A DNA stretch of 64,000 nt from Arabidopsis thaliana (Eukaryota > Streptophyta > Magnoliopsida > Brassicales > Brassicaceae). This document shows positions 55,965 through 64,000 of this stretch, piece by piece (positions within the stretch are counted from its first letter, which is position 1; each line of letters begins with the position of its first letter). The stretch covers positions 4,217,001-4,281,000 of the forward strand of contig NC_003075.7 of the NCBI RefSeq assembly GCF_000001735.4. The letters run 5' to 3'. Below the pieces are notes generated by a model. It saw nothing but the letters and a program-made list of their open reading frames with translations, had not been told where the DNA came from and ran no database searches. Both the position numbers and the translations under genes were made by a program.

Positions 55965-57879
55965 TTATTGATCGAGTGGCTCCTCAAGTGGTGCAGTAGA
56001 GTGGCTTGCTCCAGTGTCTGATTTCCTTGTTCTTCTTCGCTTTTTCAACTTGCTCCTCTTTTCTTTTTCTCTAGGTTCGAAGGATGATTGCCTTGGTGGT
56101 GCAGGTGCAGCATGGTGTTCCCTCGGCTCATATGAAGACTGTCTTGGTGGTGAGGGCGGATCAAAATGCATAGGTTCGTGACGAGTGGATCCGCTTCTCC
56201 CAAAAGGCATGTTATGTGGCATTGCTGTAGTTGAGGAAGAACAACTGATCTTAAGTTGGAGATTGTTAAACTTCTTGTTGAGTGCCGCGAGAGCCTTGTC
56301 CTGGAACTTACACCAGCTTTGGAGGAACCCAAGGCGCTTGTGAATCTCCTTTGAGTCTTTACTTTGCCTTGGTGCTGAGTACTCCTCACAGTAAAACTGT
56401 TGTGTATCGTAAGACTCGTCCATAGGTTCTGCCTCATTATCAGAATGATGGATTGGAGCCTCATCATCATTCATTCCTTCCATCGGCACAGCTTCATCTC
56501 CCGAAATATAGAGGTTCTCCATTGGTGGGCAAAACTCAATGTTGCCACCATCTCTAATCGAAGTGGAAGCGGGGTTTGGGAGGAGAAAAATGGATTGTCC
56601 TGCTGTGGGATGATCAAACCTATACTTATATAGGCCATTCTTTTGCTGCAACCAAAAACTCCTGGAATTGATAAGGTGTTCCATATCAATCCATATCGGA
56701 GGAATCAGCATTGAATGTAGAGGTACATTGCAAGCTCTCAGAATTGGTGTTACAACTTCTCTCACAACCATTTTTCCTGGTTTCTGAAGTCCCTTAGCCC
56801 ATCCTCTGTAACTCAGCAGGTGCTCGATTAGGTAGAATGAGACCGAAGTGTCTGTCTGATCTCCAGCTAGAACTGTACCATCCGATGCTAAACCAAGCAA
56901 CTCTTGTAGTGTTGTCTCCATCAACTCTAGTTCTCCATTGACATTGGTTTCATTCCGCTCTCTTGGAAATAGTGCACTTGCCAAGGACCTATGAAAGTAT
57001 CTAACCACCGCACTCCTTATCTCATTGCTCTTGGTCCTATACGATGAAAATCCATGCTTAGAACCAAGTGTGGCCCAGAATGACTGAAGCTCTCTCTTGT
57101 CAAAACAATGACTTGTGTCTTTTCCGCTTGGAAATCCATACATCAGCTCGAGATGCTCTATTGGAAGCCGATACTCTACGTCATACACACAAAACTCCAA
57201 GTATCCCAAACTTCCGTCTTTCATCGTCCTCTGACTCTCCATATAAGAGCAATTCCACGGATGAAAGAAACTGAATGGTCTCTTCCTCATACCCCTCCAT
57301 TGGCCGAAACATGTGAATATTCAGGCTGCACTGCTTAAACATGTAGTCTACATCATCATACATGTCGAGTCTCTCCATGGTCTCGGGATGACGGTACCGA
57401 GTTCCTAAAAACTCATTGCGCTACAGCAGCTTGTAGTACTCATTTCGAGTTGCACACTTCTCCGATTCCAAATCATCATCGCCTCCTTTCTCTGTTTGAT
57501 CATCTTCCTTTGGTGAAGCCATATCTTCCTCGGAGTCTTCATCTACCAGCTCCAACCTCCTCCCCACGGGCTTCTTCCCTTGTGTGATATCTGCCTTGTT
57601 CCTCGCGAATTCTCTTGCAGAAGACTTACTCGACTTTTGGGATCGAGTATTTCCAGCTGGAGAGCTGAAGGTCTCTTCTTCTTGCATCACTTCCTCCTCT
57701 TGGCTCGATTCACTATGATCGATCTCGAAACTTGTTTGATCTCTCCTACTCGACCCCAAGGGTGATGGTTCTGAAGGTCCTCGAGCTGCTGCATGCGAAG
57801 AAGGTGTTGGGTACCTCTTTAATGGGGAGAGAGCTTTGTTCCGAATCTTTGACAAAAGCGAGCGCCTGTTCATCGTCAC
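55965..57879 (-). pseudogene. ATHILA ORF of Athila 2, broken
   Basis: Starts MTMNRRSLLSKIRNKALSPL with a Ser/Glu-rich N-terminus. After a TAG near 57421 come FLGTRYRHPETMERL and EEETIQFLSSVELLLYG; then a frameshift near 57220, then SLGYLEFCVYD, LMYGFPSGKD, RSAVVRYFHRSLA, YLIEHLLSYRGWA and REVVTPILRACNVPL. The end is basic (EKEKRSKLKKRRRTRKS). These blocks line up one by one with the ATHILA ORF at 27669-29537, including the tail with repeated PPRQSS(Y/F)EPRE. Confidence 0.82.
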
Positions 57880-58488
57880 GAACTAAGGTGGGAGAAACTC
57901 AAAACCAAAATTCAGTAGATTAGGAGATTGAATGATGGAAGAAACAAATGAATTTGTGAAAAGTTTTTGATAAGAAAGGGAAGTGAAGGAGATAAAGAGA
58001 GGATTGTAGGGATTCAAGATGAGGATGCTTTGGTATGGGAGATGGAGAGATGAGGTTGTTGAGTTCGGGAATTGCAATGGGGGGACCAAAGTGATTATGG
58101 GGGGGACAAGAAGACAAAGGGACAACATCGTTTCAATGGAGGCGGGTCACGAGGCGTCGGTGTCTACGAAGAGAGTCTCTTTGGTTTCTTCACTCGATCG
58201 GACGGTGAGGAATGCTCCATCTTTATTTACTCAATCAAACGGACAAAAACGAATCGTAAGAAATCACTCGATCAAACGGTGGTGATGCTCCTCTCATTTG
58301 GTCATCCAAATCAATGGCTCAAAATACTCCTCCTCATTTTACTCGATCAACGGTTGAGATCTTTCTTGACTTGGTTTGAAATTACTCGACCGTTGACTCC
58401 CTTAGGGTCACTAAAACAAACATGAAACACTTAAACAAAAACATCAAAAATAACAAGAAAAATAGAAAGTCATTTACATGGATATACA

Positions 58489-58503
58489 TGGGACTTCCTC
58501 CCA
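58489..58503 (-). other. Conserved hairpin after gag-PR (Athila 2)
   Basis: TGGGA-GGAAG-TCCCA on the minus strand, about 45 bases after the gag-PR-tail stop, within the same CACTTGGGAGGAAGTCCCA context as in Athila 1. Confidence 0.6.
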
Positions 58504-58545
58504 AGTGAGCTTGTTTTAAGTCACTAAGCTTGACTCTTACAGTGC

Positions 58546-59385
58546 TTAGTCAGAAACAAGGTTGAAGAGAGGAACAGGGAAGTCTTCATCTTCAGTGGTT
58601 AAATTTTCAGTGCTTGAGTCATACTCTACATCCTCTCTTGAGATATGGTAGGATGAGTACTCAATTGATTTTTCTTCAAAGTAAGCTTCTTTTTGATCAG
58701 CAGAGTAGTCTTCTTCTTCTGAACCAGGCTCCTTTGACCAATCCTCAAATTCAAAACTGGGGTAGCTTTTAATCATTTCTTGAAGTTCCAAGATTGCATG
58801 GTTGAGTCCTTTCATTTTGTAAGTTAGCTCCCCAATGGTATCCTCTTGAGCTTTGTATTCTATCCTGAGTTCCAGAAGTTCTTCAGTAACAGAATCAAGT
58901 GTCAAGTGTTCTTCTTCAGCATAGGGGTTGGTGGGCTGTTTAGGCGCTCCTGGAGAAGAAATTGGAATAGGAGTTTCCTCCTCACTAAACAACTTGCTCT
59001 CTAGGCTTCTTTCCTCTAAGTGAACTCCTTTCTGATCTTCTGGTGTAAACCATTCTGTTGTGAAATTTTTGTCCTCCTTGATAGCTAGTGCAGTTTCTAT
59101 CTTCTCTGGGTCAATACCATCTGAAAACTTTTTAACTCTTTTTTCAAACATCCAAAGTTGATCTTTCAGCCTCATCACCCTTGAAGATAATCCCTCTATG
59201 ACTCTACTTTGCCATTTAATTTTTTTTTTCATTTCATACCAGTCATCTTTTGTAGGACCTTCAGTCTGAGATAGCCTTTCTGTTGCTCTCTTCTTGTGGT
59301 CAAAAGTTCTCTTCAGCTTGCTAATTTGAGAAGTATAATTGACTTTTGGTGAGGTTTCAACTTTTGTTTCTTCATCAACATCCAT
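58546..59385 (-). CDS. Coiled-coil/acidic tail of Athila 2 gag-PR
   Basis: An open frame of 279 codons, from [20 protein letters not shown] to [11 protein letters not shown]. It overlaps the protease frame by about 70 bases in another frame, so it is probably the shifted C-terminus of the gag-PR polyprotein. The middle ([35 protein letters not shown]) and [12 protein letters not shown] are heptad-like. The end ([20 protein letters not shown]) matches the Athila 1 tail [10 protein letters not shown]...[10 protein letters not shown]. It occupies the place where Athila pol would be. I do not recognise a known domain. Confidence 0.6.
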   Translation of the reverse strand: MDVDEETKVETSPKVNYTSQISKLKRTFDHKKRATERLSQTEGPTKDDWYEMKKKIKWQSRVIEGLSSRVMRLKDQLWMFEKRVKKFSDGIDPEKIETALAIKEDKNFTTEWFTPEDQKGVHLEERSLESKLFSEEETPIPISSPGAPKQPTNPYAEEEHLTLDSVTEELLELRIEYKAQEDTIGELTYKMKGLNHAILELQEMIKSYPSFEFEDWSKEPGSEEEDYSADQKEAYFEEKSIEYSSYHISREDVEYDSSTENLTTEDEDFPVPLFNLVSD

Positions 59386-59783
59386 ATCTTGAATTCCAAA
59401 ACTCTGACCTCCTGTTGTTGATTCTTTAGAGCTTCTCTGATGTCAAACTTCATCTTGATGCCTTTTTCAAGGTTCGGATTAATTTTTCCATTCCTGACAT
59501 CTATGACTGCTCCAGCTGAAGCTAAGAATGGTCTGCCTAGGATCAGGGGATCCTTGCCTTCTTCATCTACGTCCAATACCACAATGTCTGTACGTATCTC
59601 AACATTTCCAATCTTGACAGGCATATTTTCTATTAGACCATGAGGATGTGCAACAGAACCGTCAGCTAAGAGTAAGGCTAAGTTGCAGAACTTGAATTCC
59701 ATGATCCCTAGCCTTTTAGCTGTAGAGAGAGGCATAAGGCTAACAGATGCTCCCAGATCACAAAGGCACCTATTGAATGTCAA
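59313..59783 (-). pseudogene. Athila 2 aspartic protease domain
   Basis: [21 protein letters not shown] carries the retropepsin-like D-x-G-A/S motif, and [18 protein letters not shown] the second conserved region. The upstream junction with gag (59789) and the downstream junction with the tail are both out of frame by one base. Confidence 0.82.
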
Positions 59784-59788
59784 TGGTC

Positions 59789-61578
59789 CTAGAGAGCATG
59801 AAAGCTGGGATCATCAAGCTTTTCTTGGATGACTTTCTTCTTGTATGTTTCTTGAGTGGAGGCACTGCTAATCATCTCTTGATTCTGCTCTTTCTTGAGC
59901 TTTTTTCGAGAATGGTGAGTGTTCAGCAAAGGTGTGTGCTCTATAGTCCAGATGAATTGCTGGGTGGCAGGTGCAGCAATTTGAGTTGAATCCCCCCCTT
60001 CATGAATCATATTGTCCTCAGTATTGAGTGTTTGATGACTTGGTGGAGACTCATCTTCTTGGTGGATGGTGATAGCATTAGCAGTAGCATAGTCCTTAGG
60101 GTTCTGGACTGCTTTCCCTGGAAGTTGTTGAGGATTCTTCGGAGCAGAGGTTGAGGCAAATTGACTCTCCACATACTTGATATTTGAGTTCAGAGCTTCA
60201 AACTTGACATTCAGATCGTTGTATGAACAATCGATCTTGTTGTGTAATTCAGCTATCTTCTTTTCAAAAACCATAGCTCCAGTAGCTTGTCCTTGGATGA
60301 TCTGTTGAATGAGTTGCTTAATTTCAGGATCTTGAGCTACTGGGGCTTGTTGTGGTTGTTGAGTGAACCCTGGTGGTGGATTCTGCTGTTGGAAGCCTCC
60401 ATTAAATTGTTGTTTAGGGACATAACCTTGGTTGTACTGAACAAAAGGCTTAGACTGATTCTGTTGAGGTGGATACACTTGATCTTGGGGGTTAGCAACA
60501 TTAGTGCTTCTGTAGGAGAGGTTTGGGTTGGGCTTGTAGTTGTTTTAGCCCTTGTTAAACCCTCCTTGGTTCTGAATGTAGCACAGCTCTTCAGTTTGAT
60601 CATTCCCCCCTTCTTGCATTTCGAAGTGCTCCTCATCAGTGATGTAGTGTATCTGCTTCTGCTGAGCCATCAACAGCTTGTCTAACTTCTCATTCAAAGC
60701 CTTGATATCCTTGCCCTGTTTGTCCTCACTTCCTCCAGTTCCTCTCATTGAGCGATCATAGTCTTCATTATAGCACCCATCAGATTGTGCTAGATTTTCG
60801 ACCAACTCCCAGCCTTCTGCTACATCCTTGTTCAGGAAGTTTCCATTGAAGGCGGTGTCGAGCAGCATTCTGATCTTTGGTAAAGCTCCTCTGTAGAGTG
60901 TGCTCAATAATGAAGCCTTCTTGAAACCGTGATGGGGACATTGAGTGGTGTAGCTTTTAAACCTCTCCCAAGCTTCACAGAAAGTTTCATTATTTTTCTG
61001 GTTGAAACCGGAGATCTCGTTCCTCAATCTAGCGGTGCGAGCGTTAGAGAAGAACTTGGCAAGAAAAGCTTTCTTACAATCGTCCCATGAGGTGATGGAG
61101 TCTGGGGATAGAGTCTTTTCCAATGGTGTGCCTTGTCTCTTAAAGAGAAGGGAAATAGCCTGAGCTTAATCATATCTTCAGTGACAGCATTGATCTTGGT
61201 ACGGCCACAGAGCCTATCAAAGCTGTCAAGATGGTCCAGGGGGTTTTCCATGGGTAGGCCATGAAACTTGTTTCCTTGGATCATGGAGATGAGACCACTC
61301 TTGATCTCAAAGTTGTTGTTCTGAACTGGTGGTGGCACTATCCCTTGTCTTTGGTGATGATTCCTTGGGGCATCACCAACACCAATGTTTCTTGGTTGAT
61401 CAACATTAGGTGGGTCTTGAACATCAACTGGTCTGTTCTGTTGATCCATAGCAGCTGGTCTTTGCTGATCACAGGCTGCCTTTGCTTTGGTTTCTTGTAA
61501 CTCACGAGCTATTCTGTCTATTCTGTCTTCGAATGGTAGTAGGTGTGCAGAATCTTTGGATAGAGTTTGCATGCACAA
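59789..61578 (-). pseudogene. Athila 2 gag and linker
   Basis: Starts [19 protein letters not shown]. The gag core has [20 protein letters not shown], then (after a frameshift near 61120) [39 protein letters not shown] and [24 protein letters not shown] near 60540 precedes NNYKPNPN, and a Gln/Pro-rich linker with PEIKQLIQQIIQGQATGAM leads to the protease. It is the mirror image of the plus-strand copy at 63003-64000. Confidence 0.85.
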
Positions 61579-61716
61579 AGATTAGTACCTATACCACAAA
61601 AACAAGCAGACGAAATGATGAGTTAGTATTTTGATAAATGTAAAAGAACTTGATCTTAAAAGTTTCTGATATCTTGAATGTAACAATGCAACAATGAATT
61701 GGCAACAGCGCCAAAT

Positions 61717-62997
61717 TGATAAGCAGGTTTTTCAGGTCTGCTTATGTGCTGAATGCTGTGTTCAGTTCAATTCCTCTAAAACACAAACATGTCGATGCAG
61801 TTATAGAGGGTGTCAATCCAGTCCACTGTATTGCTAGCAATCATGATGTGTACAAAAACTACTAAGTCAAGCCAGATTATAAAGATTGTGGGTTTCTAGT
61901 AACAATCCTAGGTCAGGATTCAAACAAGTAAAAATGAGAACTTAACAGCCCTACTCGATCATTGGGTCGAGTAGAACTAACAGGTGACAAAATTAAGAAC
62001 TAAAATGCAATCAACAGGGGATGCAAATAGAGGATACAAATAATAGGTAAATAAAAATACAATCAACAGGGGATGAAAATCAATCTAATAGAAGTTCTAA
62101 GGATGGATTCATTGATAAGGGTAACTCTAGTGTTCATCAAATGGCTAATAGGCGAAAGGTAGATTTTCATGACGATAGATTCAAAAACTGGGTCAATCCA
62201 CTCTCGTGACAGAGACCCCCATAACTCTACCACTTCCTAATCTCAACTCTTGTTGATGAAACATAGCAGAGCAGGGTTTAAGAAAAAATCTACCAAAGCC
62301 AATAGGCAGACAAACCAATCCCTTGGCCGAGTCTACATATCTCTAGAATTCGTAAGTCAGACATCCACTTGAACGTCTTTTGGACGCTGGACGTCTTTGA
62401 TCGAATCTCCACATTAGCCAGCGAAAACCGCATAGGGGCCAAGCGAATCCAGAAGGGTATAAACCTAAACACTAACCACCTAACTAACCAAGAGATTACC
62501 CTAATCTAATCCGTCCTCAAGAACCCTAATCACTACTCAAGCAACATTCTCAAGAACACAAACCCAGAAATTACTAAAATCATACCAAAATGTAGATCTA
62601 AACAAGCTAAACAACTTTACTTAAACAATCAAATGCAAAAACGAAATAGATTAAGAGTAATTAAAGTTTCAAAATTCATAAACACAAAGAAAAACTGAAA
62701 GATAAAGCATAAATCCTTTGGACAAACCCCAAATGATCTATTTATACTAAAATGTTGGAAACCCTAGATTCACTAGAAGACAAGAGACTTGAGGCGGTTT
62801 GGGCGAATACTCGACCTTGGGGATCGAGTAAAGAGGGTGCTGCAAAGTCTGCGCCTTTGTGTCTATGCTCCGACTGATCAATTGGTCGAGTAGATGCTTC
62901 GTCCTCTCCTATTCGTATGCTCAGATGTCTGGTTGAGTGGGGAATGAGGAGGATCCGAAGACGCTTTGATAGCTCAACAAGTCTTGTAGAGATGCTT
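61717..62997 (-). repeat. Athila 2 5' LTR, truncated
   Basis: Matches 52500-53766 closely, then stops at TCTTGTAGAGATG. The remaining ~430 bases of the LTR (to GTGTTATCA) are missing and 5' UTR/gag sequence of another copy follows in inverted orientation. Confidence 0.85.
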
Positions 62998-64000
62998 CAT
63001 CATTTCGTCTGCTTGTTTTTGTGGTATAGGTACTAATCTTTGTGCATGCAAACTCGATCCAAAGGTTCTACACACCTACTACTTTTCAAAGACAGAATAG
63101 ACAGAATAGCTCATGAATTACAAGAAACCAAAGCAAAGGCACCCTGTGATCAGCAAAAACCAGCTCCTATGGATCAACAGAAACAGACCAGTTGATGTTC
63201 AAGACCCACCTAATGTTGATCAACCAAGAAACATTGGTGCTGGTGATGCCCCAAGGAATCATCACCAAAGACAAGTGATACTGCCTCCACCAGTTCAAAA
63301 CAACAACTTTGAGATCAAGAGTGGTCTCATCTCAATGATCCAAGGAAACAAGTTTCATGGTTTACCTATGGAAGACCCCCTGGACCATCTTGACAGATTT
63401 GATCGGTTCTGTGGCCTTACCAAGATCAATGGTGTCACTGAAGATATGTTTAAGCTCAGACTATTTCCCTTATCTTTGGGAGACAAGGCACACCACTGGG
63501 AAAAGACTCTACCCCCAGACTTCATCACCTCGTGGGATGATTGTAAAAAAGCTTTTCTTGCCAAGTTCTTCTCTAATGCTCGCACAACTAGATTGAGGAA
63601 CGAGATCCCAGGCTTCACACAAAAAAACAATAAAACTTTCTGTGAAGCTTGGGAGAGGGTTAAAAGCTACACCACTCAATGTCCCCATCACGGCTTCAAG
63701 AAGGCTTCATTATTGAGCACACTCTACAGAGGAGCTTTACTAAAGATCAGAATGCTACTCGACACTGCCTCAAATGAAAACTTCTTGAACAAGGAAGTAG
63801 CAGAAGGATGGGAGTTGGTCGAAAATCTAGCACAATCTGATGGGTGCTACAATGAAGACTATGATCGCTCGGTGAGAGAAACTGGAGGAACTGAGGATAA
63901 ACAGAGCAAGGATATCAAGGCTCTGAATGAAAAGCTAGACAAGTTGTTGCTGACTCGACAGAAGTAGGTACACTACATCACCGATGAAGAGCACTTCCAA
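62998..64000 (+). pseudogene. Inverted Athila gag copy, partial
   Basis: From CATCATTTCGTCTGCTTG the sequence copies, on the plus strand, the Athila 2 leader and gag that lie on the minus strand at about 61620 downwards. The gag frame (from 63113; core [59 protein letters not shown]) has a frame problem near the start (around 63110) and a TAG near 63965. It has no PBS or LTR of its own upstream. It runs off the window edge. Confidence 0.85.

Larger units (their letters stand above)
52500..62997 (-). mobile_element. Athila element 2, non-autonomous (gag-PR + ATHILA ORF)
   Basis: Minus strand. The 5' LTR (61717-62997) is truncated; the 3' LTR is 52500-54199; both share TGATAAGCAGGTTTTTCAGG at the plus-strand left edge. 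PBS minus-strand TTTGGCGCTGTTGCC (61701-61715) is the Athila tRNA-Asp type; PPT AAGTTTGGGGGAG (54201-54213). Gene order is gag, protease, coiled-coil/acidic tail, ATHILA ORF; no RT, RNase H or integrase. It is organised like Athila 1 but clearly diverged in sequence. The 5' LTR lacks its first ~420 bases and is joined to an inverted gag copy, so no target duplication can be tested. Confidence 0.88.

Overview
The window looks like pericentromeric or other TE-rich heterochromatin of a Brassicaceae plant. Pointers are Athila-type Ty3/gypsy elements with the ATHILA ORF, RPA1-like genes inside a Helitron with ATCTACACTATT / CTAG-T ends, an Emigrant-like MITE, a DUF1985-Ulp1 transposon gene and TTTAGGG telomere-type repeats. 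I see no convincing host gene, tRNA, rRNA or CRISPR. Nearly every reading frame is transposon-derived, and most are broken by stops or frameshifts. All work was by eye; no search was run.

Layout. 1-447: end of an Athila-like LTR (minus strand) that cuts a CACTA (En/Spm-like) gene; the CACTA 3' end is at 1897. 1898-2290: degenerate telomere-like repeats. 2291-4543: AT-rich DNA. 4544-15539: an ~11-kb minus-strand Helitron with four RPA1-like genes (two apparently intact, two broken) and no visible Rep/helicase. 15540 to about 51800: one older transposon, originally perhaps 8-9 kb, opened up by later insertions. It carries a DUF1985 + Ulp1-protease gene (+), two GRF zinc-finger genes and a Ptta/En-Spm-like gene. 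Its introns and spacers are filled with a short repeated motif, GGCTGAGTTATG.

Insertions into that host element, outermost first: an LTR (17446-35254) that holds a gypsy element (18387-34676, TSD GTTAG), which holds an Emigrant-type MITE (21363-21912) and a complete Athila element (22123-32773, TSD GTTTG); a second LTR (35462-37435); a small Athila derivative (38270-44201, TSD TTATC) whose 5' LTR holds a solo LTR of a related element (TSD CTAAG); a hAT MITE (47591-47797, TSD CTAATACG); and a 1-kb insertion (49844-50876, TSD CATAT). 51925-52406 is the start of another RPA1-like gene, cut by a second Athila element (52500 to about 62997, minus strand). Its 5' LTR is truncated and fused to an inverted, plus-strand gag copy that runs off the end of the window.

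How it fits together. The two large Athila elements share one architecture: gag, protease, then a coiled-coil/acidic tail, then the ATHILA ORF, with no reverse transcriptase, RNase H or integrase. They would need enzymes in trans. The gypsy element does carry RT-RNase H-integrase but is broken. Conserved hairpins next to the gag-protease end and the polypurine tract recur in all three Athila-type elements. The DUF1985-Ulp1 element with its motif arrays resembles the VANDAL anti-silencing arrangement and is the most interesting system here.
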